Assembly (NCBI RefSeq): GCF_030409315.1
Contig: NZ_JAUFPS010000036.1
Location: forward strand, 141,673 to 179,949
Length of the DNA: 38,277 nucleotides
Source of the DNA: Mucilaginibacter flavus
Lineage (GTDB): Bacteria; Bacteroidota; Bacteroidia; Sphingobacteriales; Sphingobacteriaceae
Reading direction: 5' to 3'
Of this stretch, positions 16,555 through 25,769 are shown one piece after another (positions within the stretch are counted from its first letter, which is position 1; the number at the start of each line of letters is the position of its first letter). The position numbers and the translations under genes were made by a program. Below the pieces are notes generated by a model. The model worked only from the letters and a program-made list of their open reading frames with translations, had not been told where the DNA came from and searched no databases.

Positions 16555-17003
16555 TCCCCTCCCGTTTTTGTTAACGCCTCTAATTCAATATTGGCTAATT
16601 GCAGTTTATAGGTAAGTTCCTTGTTCTCTTTTCGCAGTTCGTAAATTTCAATGGCATTTTGAATGTATATTTTCAGCTCGTCATTTTGCCAGGGCTTTAC
16701 CAGGTATTTATATACCTGGCCACGGTTTATGGCATCCATAACAGCGTTAACATCAGAAAAACCTGTTAAAAGAATCCGGATGGTATCGGGGTATATTGGC
16801 AAAATCGACTCCAAAAATTCAATCCCTGTAGTTACAGGCATCCGCTGATCGGTTATAATTACACCAATTTCATGTGCCTGTAACACCTGCCGCCCTTCAG
16901 CTGCAGATTGCGCCGTGTAAATATTAAAGCTACGCCTAAAAGCCGCCTTAAAGCTATTCAAATTATTTATCTCATCATCAACATATAGTACTCCAACAGG
17001 CAT
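16551..17003 (-). CDS. single-domain response regulator
   Basis: Encodes 150 residues. It is a CheY-like receiver: acidic pocket Asp9, Asp10 and Glu11 (YVDDE), phosphoacceptor Asp52 in IITDQRMP, Thr80 in LLTGFSD and Lys103 in YKYLVKPW. The DQRMP and LVKPW forms are like receivers of the RpfG type, but there is no HD-GYP or DNA-binding domain. After the receiver only a coiled tail remains (LRKENKELTYKLQLANIELE). It is divergent from the 7TM-DISM kinase, with 121 bases between starts, and is its probable partner. With no output domain it must act by protein contact or phosphorelay. The stop codon sits in a heptamer array. Confidence 0.92.
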   Translation of the reverse strand: MPVGVLYVDDEINNLNSFKAAFRRSFNIYTAQSAAEGRQVLQAHEIGVIITDQRMPVTTGIEFLESILPIYPDTIRILLTGFSDVNAVMDAINRGQVYKYLVKPWQNDELKIYIQNAIEIYELRKENKELTYKLQLANIELEALTKTGGE

Positions 17004-17124
17004 AGTAAATTATTTATGTAAAAAATGGCTATCTATAGGGGCTTAAAAGTAAATTTATTGAAAGTTTTATTTTTTGCACATTTTTTTATAATTATTGTAG
17101 CGTGCAAAATGGCATCATGTAAAT

Positions 17125-19266
17125 ATGAAGAAATTATTAATAGCAGCGTATTTACTATTCCTAAATGTAGTTGCTTTTGCTTACAAAGCCGATACGCTTG
17201 CCATTGGTAACAACCAGGTAACCCGCTTAACCAATAATTACTTTTACGAGTTGGAGGATATTACAGGTCGGTTATCCATTACTGACGTAATTAAAAGTAA
17301 TAGTTTTCATGCCAGTAATGCTCCTATGCCCGTTTTAAGTTTCGCTAAACCGGCAACCTGGCTTAAGTTTACACTTAAGAACAACGATGATGAACCTTAT
17401 CTATTTTTTAGCAGCGGCCCTGCCGTGATTGATACCTTTGATCTTTATTATATTGATAAACAAGATTTTAAAATACACCACCTATCCATAAACGGCCAGC
17501 AAGACAGGCTTGGCTCGCAAAGTTTTACATACATCAGGTGCCCAATTAAACAAGGCGAATCGCAAACTATTTACCTGCATATAAAAAGTAAATCGTTTAC
17601 CATTATCCCTGTATCCATTTACAGCGAATCGGCCTTTTTTAAAAACAGGAGTACAGAAAATATTATATCGGGCGCGTTTATAGGTATACTGGTAGTTAGC
17701 ATATTATATAACCTGCTATTGTTTTCTATCATTGGCGATCGCAGTTACCTTTATTACGCGTTCCTGATTATTTGTATGGGATCTGCACAAACACTGTTGC
17801 GCGGGTACGGCAATTATTTTATTAGTAATAAGGCATTGCTTAACTATTACATTATCCCTGCCATGCGGGTTTTTTTTGGTTTCACTATCCTTTTATTTGC
17901 CAGTGAATTTTTACAGCTAAAAGCCAATTTAAAAAAACGGTACAAATACTATAGGCTTCTGTTTGCCATATACTTTGTAGCACTGCTTGCCATACTTATT
18001 GGCTACACTGCTTTTGCTTATATTTTAATCAGCATAAACCTCATCACCGTAGCATCCACATTATTGATTATTGGCTTTTATCTTTATAAAAATGGGTTTA
18101 AACCAGCAAAATTGTTCATGTTGGGTTCGGGTATTTTTTTAGTAACTACATTGTTGGCTGTATCGCGCAGCAATAACCTTATCCCCTACAACACGTTTAC
18201 CGCTAATGTAACGCCTTTGAGCCTGGTGATAGGCATAGTGGTGTTCTCGGCTGCATTAGCTGATAAAATCAACTTTTACCGCAACGAAACCACCGGCTTG
18301 CAAAACTTTGCTATTTCTGTAGCACGTGAAAATGAACGCTTAACAACGCAGCAAAATATATTGCTCGAAAACAAGGTTAAAGAACGTACCATCGAGCTGA
18401 TTAATGCCAATAAGGATCTTTCCCGCATTATTGATAACCTTAAAAACACCCAGCATCAACTCATCGATACAGAAAAAATGGCTTCTCTTGGTCGGCTTAC
18501 GGCAGGGGTAGCACATGAAATTAATAATCCCATCAATTTTGTAAGCTCTAATATTATGCCCCTGCGGCTTGATTTTGATGAGCTGTTTACGTTGATTGAT
18601 AAGTATGAGAACGTGGTAAACCAGCCCCACAATGCCCAATTGGTACAGGAGGCCAACGATTACCGCCAAAACCTCGACCCTGCTTTTATTAAAGCCGAGA
18701 TCAATACCCTTCTTAACGGGATAGAAGAGGGCGCTAAACGAACCACCGAAATTGTAAAAAGTCTTTTCACTTTTAGCAGTACCGATGAATTGGTGTTAAA
18801 AAAATTGGATATCAATAAAGCCATACTGGCCAACCTGCTCATATTAAGAAGTACCATCCCCTGGTATATACAGGTAAAAACCATCCTTAGCGACATTGAA
18901 CCCTTAAACTGCTACGCAGGTAAAATAAACCAGATGTTTATTAATCTGATTGCTAATGCCATACACGCCATAAAAGCGAAACAAAAGCAAGAGGAAGAAA
19001 CCATAACCATTGTTACCCAGGATGTTAAAGACTATATTTCTATTGAAATTACAGACACGGGAACAGGCATGACCGACGAAGTAAAGGAGCGCATTTTTGA
19101 GCCCTTTTTTACCACAAAAAACGTGGGCGAAGGCACCGGCCTTGGCTTAAGCATTGTGTTTGGCATTATTGAGAAACACAATGGCAGCATCAATGTAATA
19201 TCGTCGCCTGGCAGGGGTACCACATTTATTATATTGCTGCCAAAAGTGAAGCCTCTGGCCGCTTAA
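17125..19266 (+). CDS. 7TM-DISM membrane sensor histidine kinase
   Basis: Encodes 713 residues. A signal peptide (1-20) precedes an extracellular 7TMR-DISM sensor domain (about 25-165, with ATWLKFTLKN and QTIYLHIKS). Seven membrane helices span about 180-385, starting ISGAFIGILVVSILYNLLLF. A coiled-coil (395-450) leads to HisKA with His464 in GRLTAGVAHEINNPINFV. The ATPase domain shows INQMFINLIANAIHA (N box), DTGTGMTDE (G1) and GEGTGLGLSIV (G2). DISM extracellular domains are thought to bind carbohydrates or other small ligands. The divergent receiver protein is its likely target. The stop codon overlaps that of the convergent NUDIX gene in the shared TTAA at 19263-19266. Confidence 0.92.
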   Translation: MKKLLIAAYLLFLNVVAFAYKADTLAIGNNQVTRLTNNYFYELEDITGRLSITDVIKSNSFHASNAPMPVLSFAKPATWLKFTLKNNDDEPYLFFSSGPAVIDTFDLYYIDKQDFKIHHLSINGQQDRLGSQSFTYIRCPIKQGESQTIYLHIKSKSFTIIPVSIYSESAFFKNRSTENIISGAFIGILVVSILYNLLLFSIIGDRSYLYYAFLIICMGSAQTLLRGYGNYFISNKALLNYYIIPAMRVFFGFTILLFASEFLQLKANLKKRYKYYRLLFAIYFVALLAILIGYTAFAYILISINLITVASTLLIIGFYLYKNGFKPAKLFMLGSGIFLVTTLLAVSRSNNLIPYNTFTANVTPLSLVIGIVVFSAALADKINFYRNETTGLQNFAISVARENERLTTQQNILLENKVKERTIELINANKDLSRIIDNLKNTQHQLIDTEKMASLGRLTAGVAHEINNPINFVSSNIMPLRLDFDELFTLIDKYENVVNQPHNAQLVQEANDYRQNLDPAFIKAEINTLLNGIEEGAKRTTEIVKSLFTFSSTDELVLKKLDINKAILANLLILRSTIPWYIQVKTILSDIEPLNCYAGKINQMFINLIANAIHAIKAKQKQEEETITIVTQDVKDYISIEITDTGTGMTDEVKERIFEPFFTTKNVGEGTGLGLSIVFGIIEKHNGSINVISSPGRGTTFIILLPKVKPLAA

Positions 19267-19967
19267 AAATACTTTTCGGGATTGGGTACCAGGTTCAGAA
19301 ACGATTCGAAATTTTCGGCATAATGCGATTGATCGAGTTTATAGTAAAACGCTCCTTTTTTTGACGATAGTTTATCCTTTTCGGGCTGCTTAACCAACAA
19401 CCCCGTTGATAACAGTTTACGGCTAAAGTTACGATCATCAAATTTGGTTTGATAAACGCCCTCGTACAAAGCCTGCAGTTGCGGAATGGTAAATTTTTCT
19501 GGCAATAGCTGAAACAGCAAGGGGTGCAGGGCTGCTTTATAGCGTAACTGACGCAGGGCGAGTTTAACCATTTCGGCGTGATCAAAAATCAGATCGGGCA
19601 TTTCATCCAGCAAAAACCACTCGGGGTGATATTCTTCACTCAATTGTTTTTCGTATTGATGAATATCAATCAAGGCAAAATAAGCGATAGATAGCGCGCG
19701 TTCAACCGGGTCACGACCGGGGGCGCCAAATACCCGAAACTGCTCCATGTATACATTTTTTAGCCCGGTACGTAGTTCAAGCACACGGTTAGCAGCATCA
19801 TCCGGCGACTCTGACGGTTGTATAAAACCGCCCATCAGGCTCCACTTATGTTTTTCTGGCTCAAGGCCCCGCTGTACCAGCAACAATTTTATATTCCAGC
19901 CGTCAAATCCAAAAATAATACAATCTGTGGCCACCAAGATGCGTTTCTGGCCGCTATATTTCTGCAT
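19263..19967 (-). CDS. NUDIX-fold transcriptional regulator (NrtR/AraR-like), catalytic box lost
   Basis: Encodes 234 residues. The N-terminal NUDIX fold (about 8-140) contains GGFIQPSESPDDAANRVLEL where the NUDIX box belongs. The canonical REUxEE has become RVLELR, so two of the metal-binding glutamates are missing and hydrolysis is unlikely. The C-terminal part (about 150-225, FTIPQLQALYEGVYQTKFDD and NFSRKLLSTGLL) is the winged helix of NrtR-type repressors. In Bacteroides a member of this family (AraR) controls arabinose use, so a sugar-responsive role is plausible here beside the rhamnosidase. A palindrome just upstream of the start suggests autoregulation. The ATG at 19965-19967 begins the protein directly. 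Confidence 0.85.
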   Translation of the reverse strand: MQKYSGQKRILVATDCIIFGFDGWNIKLLLVQRGLEPEKHKWSLMGGFIQPSESPDDAANRVLELRTGLKNVYMEQFRVFGAPGRDPVERALSIAYFALIDIHQYEKQLSEEYHPEWFLLDEMPDLIFDHAEMVKLALRQLRYKAALHPLLFQLLPEKFTIPQLQALYEGVYQTKFDDRNFSRKLLSTGLLVKQPEKDKLSSKKGAFYYKLDQSHYAENFESFLNLVPNPEKYF

Positions 19968-19985
19968 AATGTAATTTAGAGTTTA

Positions 19986-19999
19986 TTTACAAGTGTAAA
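19986..19999. promoter_or_regulatory. candidate operator of the NUDIX regulator
   Basis: TTTACAAGTGTAAA is a perfect palindrome (6-2-6), 18 bases upstream of the regulator ATG. A related half, TTTAGTGTATAA, follows at about 20016-20027. The position fits autorepression, as known for NrtR-family regulators. Confidence 0.5.
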
Positions 20000-20077
20000 A
20001 ATAATTATGCAATTGTTTAGTGTATAACTGACAACTATTTTTTGAGTGAGGAAATTGGCGATTGCCGAAGCGACGAA

Positions 20078-20110
20078 AGACTTACGAAGTTTTAAAAACT
20101 TCGTAAGTCT
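20078..20110. repeat. perfect 33-bp palindrome, possible terminator
   Basis: AGACTTACGAAGTTTT, one central A, then the exact complement AAAACTTCGTAAGTCT (16-base stem). It lies 50 bases past the stop of the leftward rhamnosidase gene and upstream of the NUDIX gene. It may stop rhamnosidase transcription from entering the next gene, or be a dispersed palindromic repeat. Confidence 0.8.
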
Positions 20111-20159
20111 GGGATCTACAACTTTTCATGAGTAGCTGCCAGTCATCTATTCAGTCGCC

Positions 20160-22517
20160 CTAAATAGCAAATGAATTATCCCCCTCTTTTAAGTTGTAAG
20201 TTTTTGCCTTCCAAACCAATATACCCGATGTATTTTTAGGCAGACTGATCTTTATTTTCCATTTGTTACTCTCCAGCGTGTAGGCTACGGAAATTGTTCC
20301 ATTGGGATGAGGGATGGAGCCGCTGATTTTGGTTATTTTACCCAAATGAGGCTCAATTTTAACTTTGGCGAATCCCGGTGCATAACTATCTATCCCTAAA
20401 AGGGTTCTGAAAAACTCAATGTTAGGGCTGGCACCCCAGGCGTGGCAGTCGGACCGGGTGGTGTTAACGTCCGAGTATTCGGCCCAGGTGGTAAGGCCCA
20501 TGGCCATGTTTTCTCGGTAAATGCCCAGCCAATCCATATAGTTATCGCCCAAACCTGCTTTTACCAAGGCCTGGTTCAAATAATATTTAAAATAAACCGA
20601 ACATTGGGTTAAGCTTTTATCGTTAAGCAATCCTTTGGCAACGGCAGGCATATTGGCAGCGCTAACGGTACCCGTAAGTATAGTCAATGAGTTTACGTGC
20701 TGCGAGTAACCGTTTTTTTCTTTGGTATCGGCATATAGCTTTTTTGCAGGGTCCCAGTATTTACGGTTGATGGTGGCTTTTAACTGCGCGGCCTTTTGGT
20801 TATAGATAGCAGCATATTCATGCATGCCTATTTTAGCTTCCATATCCGCGGCCCATTGGTATGCCCAAAGCAATTGCAAGTCATAAATGGCAGCGCTCCC
20901 ATCCTTGCCCTTTACCTCACCCCACATATTGCCGGCCCAATCCACAAAGGCCCAATACGGAGTATCTTTTAACGAGCCATCGGCCTGTTGGTATTTGCTG
21001 AAAAAATCCAGTACGCCACGCTCGCCTAAAAGCTTGCCTTTAATAAAAGCGTTATCGCCTCGGTACATCCAATAATCATGCAACATACCAATGTACCACA
21101 ATGAAAACGGCGAAATTACCTGCGTACCGTTTGATGGGTAACAACTGGCAGTCACACCCTCGGGTAGGCGCGAATGGTCCATTTGGGTAAGGGCGTTACG
21201 GGCAAGCCTGTCGTCGCTGCTGTTGTAGTACGATATTACGGCCTGTATGCGGGTATCGCCAATGTATTGCAGTTGCTCATAGTACGGGCAATCGGTATAC
21301 GTTTCCCAGGCGTTTAAACGCGCGGTACGCCAACCAATATCCAGCATTTTGGTTATTTCGGGATTGGTAGTGTTCATTACCGAAGCACGTTTAAAAGGAT
21401 AACCGGTAAAGGTGCCGTAAAGGTCATCTATCACCAGCGGTTCATCTTTGGTTTTTACCAGCACTTTAATGTAGCGATACGTACGAAAGTTTAACGTAGT
21501 AAAAGATTGTTCTTTACTACCATCGGCAATCAAACTATCAATCCGGGCGACAAACTCTTTGCCTTCAACCTCATCACGGTTGCCTTTTTCAACACACTTT
21601 GTACCTTTTTTATAAAGCGATTCGGCGTAGCCCAGCGAAATCCCGGCATCCTTGCCCCCGCTAAAATTGAGGGTTACAAAAGCGTTGGTTTCAAAAGTCT
21701 GATCGAGCAGTAAAGTAGCCGTAGTATTTGCCGGAATAGTTATTTGGGCTTTTGTAGCCGGAAAATCCGCCGGTACCGTTACGCCAGTCGCGCCACGCAA
21801 TTTAATCAGGCGCTGATAGGTTAACTCTCTTGGCGGCAGTGTTGATGGCACCAACGCCCAATCAATTCCCCAGGCAGTGCCTTTAAGTCTGCCGTCGGAT
21901 ATTTTATTGGCGGCTGGCCAGGCGCTGTCATCAAAAGCAGCGGCTTTCCAATCGTCTTTAACTGTTTTGCTCATATCAACCATTTCGCCCTTGCTGGCAG
22001 CGAAGAAATAGCCGGGTATAGGCTTATGACCAACATCACGAGTAGCTTTCCAGCTATCATTGGTGTTTAAAATATCCTCCACAACGGTATTACCCTGCAA
22101 AATAAAACCGGTGCGCACACTGATCTGCGCCGCCGGGCTGTATTGCGCCTCGTTCCAAACCAAAGCCGTTACAGCGTTTTTTCCGGCTATCAGGTACGGC
22201 GCCAGGTCAACCGTTTCATAATTCCAGAAATAAGTATCTCCCCTTGCAGGCCCCAACGATACCAGTGTGCCATTAACATATAATTTATATCGATTGTCGG
22301 CCGATAGGTGTACAATAAAACTCGCGGGCTTGGTTGCTAAATCGATATTCTTCCTAAAATAATAAACGCCGTAAATTTTCCCGTTATCCCCCTGCGCCCC
22401 TATCCAGGCCGAGTTCCACTGCCTTTGCATTGGCGGGATACTGGCAGATTGGGCATACGAAGTATTTATTTTAGCAATTGCTAAAACGGTTAAGCATAAA
22501 AAAAGTAAGCGTTTCAT
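20160..22517 (-). CDS. GH78-type alpha-L-rhamnosidase
   Basis: Encodes 785 residues. The signal peptide (MKRLLFLCLTVLAIAKI..SYAQ) points to the periplasm or outer surface. An N-terminal beta-sandwich (about 30-220, SAWIGAQG ... LYVNGTLVSLGPARGD) is typical of rhamnosidase N-domains. The (alpha/alpha)6 catalytic barrel covers about 380-690, and a C-terminal beta domain ends in GSIPHPNG...LP. The catalytic spacing of GH78 is kept: Asp409, Glu414 and Asp421 in DCPYYEQLQYIGD, and a later Glu680 in TTWAEYSD as probable general base. It releases terminal L-rhamnose from glycans or plant glycosides. No SusC/SusD pair is nearby, so it is not in a typical polysaccharide locus. The NUDIX regulator downstream is a possible controller. 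Confidence 0.9.
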   Translation of the reverse strand: MKRLLFLCLTVLAIAKINTSYAQSASIPPMQRQWNSAWIGAQGDNGKIYGVYYFRKNIDLATKPASFIVHLSADNRYKLYVNGTLVSLGPARGDTYFWNYETVDLAPYLIAGKNAVTALVWNEAQYSPAAQISVRTGFILQGNTVVEDILNTNDSWKATRDVGHKPIPGYFFAASKGEMVDMSKTVKDDWKAAAFDDSAWPAANKISDGRLKGTAWGIDWALVPSTLPPRELTYQRLIKLRGATGVTVPADFPATKAQITIPANTTATLLLDQTFETNAFVTLNFSGGKDAGISLGYAESLYKKGTKCVEKGNRDEVEGKEFVARIDSLIADGSKEQSFTTLNFRTYRYIKVLVKTKDEPLVIDDLYGTFTGYPFKRASVMNTTNPEITKMLDIGWRTARLNAWETYTDCPYYEQLQYIGDTRIQAVISYYNSSDDRLARNALTQMDHSRLPEGVTASCYPSNGTQVISPFSLWYIGMLHDYWMYRGDNAFIKGKLLGERGVLDFFSKYQQADGSLKDTPYWAFVDWAGNMWGEVKGKDGSAAIYDLQLLWAYQWAADMEAKIGMHEYAAIYNQKAAQLKATINRKYWDPAKKLYADTKEKNGYSQHVNSLTILTGTVSAANMPAVAKGLLNDKSLTQCSVYFKYYLNQALVKAGLGDNYMDWLGIYRENMAMGLTTWAEYSDVNTTRSDCHAWGASPNIEFFRTLLGIDSYAPGFAKVKIEPHLGKITKISGSIPHPNGTISVAYTLESNKWKIKISLPKNTSGILVWKAKTYNLKEGDNSFAI

Positions 22518-22901
22518 TGATGGTTGATAATTGGTAGAGCAATAATAGGAATATTTTTGCTAAATCGAATTAGCAAAGGGAGGAAAGTTTGACAAAAGCG
22601 GTCATTATTTTTTTCCCATAAATAAATAGTACAAATAATGATAGGCATATATCGCAAGGCAAGCTGTAAAGATAGCTAACCTCGAAATTTCAGAGGACAA
22701 AGGAACTTACAGCACCACACCCGCTTAATATGTCCATAAACTTGAAAAAACAAGTTCCCTAAGCTTACAGGATTAGAATCGACTTTAAACAAATAAGAGG
22801 AGTTTTAATTTGAAATGGCTCGTCATTTATGAAAATTATGTAAACGGCTGAAATAGGTATATTTTAGGACTATATTTGTTACCGACTTTCTTATCATAGT
22901 A
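22518..22901. other. 384-bp divergent promoter region
   Basis: No credible gene. It lies between the starts of the rhamnosidase (leftward) and the NHL protein (rightward). Directly next to the rhamnosidase ATG are three decayed 7-mers (TTGATGG, TTGATAA, TTGGTAG at 22517-22537). A TAnnTTTG box at 22871 serves the right-hand gene. The middle is AT-rich with nothing further recognised. Confidence 0.6.
22871..22878 (+). promoter_or_regulatory. -7 promoter box of the NHL/CHU_C gene
   Basis: TATATTTG is a full match to the Bacteroidota -7 consensus TAnnTTTG, 23 bases before the start codon. No clear -33 TTTG is seen at the usual distance. Confidence 0.55.
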
Positions 22902-25616
22902 ATGAAGATTAACCGGACGGAATGGCGTGGCCGCAATTTCCTTTTTATTTTCCTCCCGGCGTTGTGCTTGCTTGTGCATAAAGCACAAGCACAAGGCCCG
23001 GTTATAACCCCTAAGGCTAAACTTATATTTTCTTTAGATGCTACCGGCAACAAAACTATAGTGCCCGCAGATGTAGCTACGGTTTCTAATGTTGGAAATT
23101 CCACGGTAACGGTTAGTCCATCTGCTTTTAATTGCTCTCAACTTGGAAGTCAAACGGTTACATTATCGGTTGCGGCACCGTCTGACGTCGAGTTTACCGA
23201 TCCGGTAGGTATTGTTACTGATCCCGCAGGAGATATTTTTTTTTCAGATGCGAGTAACCATTTGATCAAAAAAATCACGCCGGATGGTACGGTTTCGACA
23301 CTTGCGGGTAATGGCGCTGATGGCAATACAAATGGCCCGGCAGCTACAGCCAGTTTTGGCAACCCTGCATGGATGGCTATGGATCACCTTGGAAATTTGT
23401 TTGTGGTTGATTACCAGTATAACGAAATCCGGAAGATCACACCTGATGGTATGGTCAGTTCTTTTGGGTCCGGCTTTCAGCAACAGATCCAAGGGGTGGT
23501 TGCCGATCAATCAAATAATATATTTGCGACGGTTGGCGTATATATAAACAAGATCACGCCGGATGGAACCGTGTCTCTGTTTGCCGGCATTGATGGTAAC
23601 GGCGATAAGGATGGTACCGGCACAGATGCCCGTTTCAGTTTTGTACGGGGTATTACAATCGATCCTTCGAATAATTTGTTTGTGCTGGACTATGGCAATA
23701 GTAAAATCAAAAAAATAACACCTGGAGCTGTTGTTACAACAATTTACAGTTTTACCCAATATTCTGTTGATGGCTGGTTGACTATCGACGCCGCTGGCGA
23801 TCTGTTTATGACTCAGGAGTATTCCGTATGGGAACTTTCGGCTTCCGGCGTAACCAGTAATTTTGTGGGCACAGAATTCATGGGACAGGGCTTCAAAGAT
23901 GGGACTGGTGGCACTGCTGAATTTAATCAGCCCGGGGAAATTACAACTGATGCAGCAGGTGATATGTACGTTACCGACCAGGAGAATAACGCGATCCGCA
24001 AAATTTCCCCTGCGGGGCTTGTAACGACTTTAGTTGGGGGTGTGTCGGGAAACAAAAATGGGAATATCTACCACAGCTCCGTCACCTCGCAGCAAATCCC
24101 AGTTACCATCATTACAACCCCGCTCATCACAACCCACCCAGACGAAACAATCGCGCCCCGTGCCAATTGTAGTACAACCATTCCGGATTACTCAATTAAT
24201 GCCGGCGTCAGCGACGTTTGTAGCCAAACCAAGCTCAAAGTCACCCAGGTACCGGTTGCGGGGACAGCAGTGGGGCTCAATATAGTCACCCCGGTGACCC
24301 TCACAGTTACCGACGGTTTTGGTGGTACGGCTTCGACGAGTTTTTCGGTGACCAGCACCGATCAACCAGTGATCACAGCCAAGTCTGGTCCCATCACGTT
24401 GCTTCTTGACGCGTCCGGGAATTACGCCGTTAAGCTCAGTGACGTCGCAACAGTTTCGGGCTGTAGCACCCCAATCAATGTAGCGCTTAGTCCTATCTCC
24501 TTTACCTGTGCCAGCGTCGGCCCACAAACGGTCGGCATCACCGCTACCTATCCTTCCAACGGTGTCAGCGAGACGATAAAAGTTCCCGTCAATGTTAGAA
24601 GTTCCCTGATTATGACCTCAGAATTCAACAGTGTCACCCTTCAGGGTAACGGTCTGTGTCCATTGTACTTGCCTGATTACAGACAGCAGGCAACAGCTAC
24701 CGATAATTGCTTCAACGTCACTTTCACCCAAACACCTGTGCCTGGTACAGTACTGGGCGGCTCCGAGCCTTTCCTTGTGACCATTACGGCTTCGGATAGT
24801 TATCAAAACACGGCTCAGAAATCCTTTACGGTTACGCCCTCAATAGTGCCACCGCCAACACCTGTTGTCACCATTGAACCTACTAAACCAGTAATTTGTG
24901 CGGGAACATCGCTTACCTTTACTGCAGTTCCAATAAATTTAGGTACTACCTTTACTTGCCAATGGCAGGTGAATGGCGTAAATGCAGGTGATAATGCTCC
25001 GACATTTACATCGGACAATTTCAAAGATGGTGACCAAGTGACATGTTCGGTGACTGGCGGCCTCAGCTGTTTAGCAACGCTGCAAAGTCAGCCTGTTAGG
25101 GTAATGGTTAATCCCCTGCCGCAAATTAACATGCCGGACCAAGTATCGATAGACTTAGGACATAGTATTCAGCTTAACCCAATTATAACCGGCACCATCA
25201 CCAGTTACCTATGGAGTCCCTCAACCGGTTTGAGTAATACATCGGTTCCAAATCCGCTTGCCAGTCCGCAAATTAAAACTAACTACAGATTAGTCGTTAC
25301 CACATCAACCGGCTGCCAGCAAAGCTCCAACGTAACAGTTTCCGTCTTGAAACCCCTTGTGATACCCAATACCTTTACACCCAACAGCGATGGAATCAAT
25401 GACACCTGGAATATTCCCTATTTAAGCGATTATACCCGTTGTACGGTCGATGTTTTTACCCGCTATGGCCAGAAGATATTTCATTCTAACGGCTACATGG
25501 TCGACTGGGACGGCACTTATGACGGCAAAGAGCTACCAAACGGAACTTATTATTACGTGATTGATCTTAAAAACACGGCAACGAAATTAAGCGGCTTTAT
25601 CGCAATTATTCGTTAG
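22902..25616 (+). CDS. secreted NHL-repeat protein with T9SS C-terminal domain
   Basis: Encodes 904 residues. A signal peptide ends near VHKAQAQ. After a short Ig-like lead (35-95), an NHL beta-propeller covers about 95-390. Its repeats carry DPAGDIFFSDASNHLIKKIT, DHLGNLFVVDYQYNEIRKIT and DPSNNLFVLDYGNSKIKKIT, with TPDGTVS linkers. Several Ig/HYR-like modules follow (400-800, for example TVTDGFGGTASTSFSV). The type B T9SS domain is at the end: IPNTFTPNSDGINDTW ... TRYGQKIFHSNGY ... GTYYYVI. It is probably a surface-exposed binding or structural protein exported by type IX secretion. Its tail is more divergent than the pair at 10893-16320, so it is an older paralogue. It stands alone, with no PorP/SprF beside it. 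Confidence 0.9.
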   Translation: MKINRTEWRGRNFLFIFLPALCLLVHKAQAQGPVITPKAKLIFSLDATGNKTIVPADVATVSNVGNSTVTVSPSAFNCSQLGSQTVTLSVAAPSDVEFTDPVGIVTDPAGDIFFSDASNHLIKKITPDGTVSTLAGNGADGNTNGPAATASFGNPAWMAMDHLGNLFVVDYQYNEIRKITPDGMVSSFGSGFQQQIQGVVADQSNNIFATVGVYINKITPDGTVSLFAGIDGNGDKDGTGTDARFSFVRGITIDPSNNLFVLDYGNSKIKKITPGAVVTTIYSFTQYSVDGWLTIDAAGDLFMTQEYSVWELSASGVTSNFVGTEFMGQGFKDGTGGTAEFNQPGEITTDAAGDMYVTDQENNAIRKISPAGLVTTLVGGVSGNKNGNIYHSSVTSQQIPVTIITTPLITTHPDETIAPRANCSTTIPDYSINAGVSDVCSQTKLKVTQVPVAGTAVGLNIVTPVTLTVTDGFGGTASTSFSVTSTDQPVITAKSGPITLLLDASGNYAVKLSDVATVSGCSTPINVALSPISFTCASVGPQTVGITATYPSNGVSETIKVPVNVRSSLIMTSEFNSVTLQGNGLCPLYLPDYRQQATATDNCFNVTFTQTPVPGTVLGGSEPFLVTITASDSYQNTAQKSFTVTPSIVPPPTPVVTIEPTKPVICAGTSLTFTAVPINLGTTFTCQWQVNGVNAGDNAPTFTSDNFKDGDQVTCSVTGGLSCLATLQSQPVRVMVNPLPQINMPDQVSIDLGHSIQLNPIITGTITSYLWSPSTGLSNTSVPNPLASPQIKTNYRLVVTTSTGCQQSSNVTVSVLKPLVIPNTFTPNSDGINDTWNIPYLSDYTRCTVDVFTRYGQKIFHSNGYMVDWDGTYDGKELPNGTYYYVIDLKNTATKLSGFIAIIR

Positions 25617-25668
25617 CAAAGTAAAGTCTCCATTGATCTCAAAACGTCTATAATGTTTTAACGGCCAA

Positions 25669-25717
25669 CCAGGTAACAAATAAAGCCATTTCTCTGATGG
25701 CTTTATTTGTTACCTGG
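25669..25717. terminator. long perfect hairpin terminator
   Basis: A 21-base arm at 25669-25689 (CCAGGTAACAAATAAAGCC...) pairs perfectly with 25697-25717 around the loop TTCTCTG. It sits 53 bases past the NHL gene stop and lacks a long U-run outside the stem. Inside it, the AAATAAAGCCAT/ATGGCTTTATTT part resembles an ordinary terminator. Confidence 0.7.
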
Positions 25718-25769
25718 GGAGACTCGAATTCTCGCTCTTCCAACTAACTTCACCAAATACCTGTAGCTG

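Noticed and set aside
20160..22517. Polysaccharide utilisation locus around the rhamnosidase
   Set aside because: No SusC/SusD pair, hybrid sensor or second glycoside hydrolase is present in the window.
25711..25740. tRNA-like stretch (GAGACTCGAATTCTC) after the hairpin at 25669-25717
   Set aside because: It looks like a T-arm on the minus strand, but no acceptor stem, anticodon arm or CCA end can be built around it. At most it is a worn fragment.
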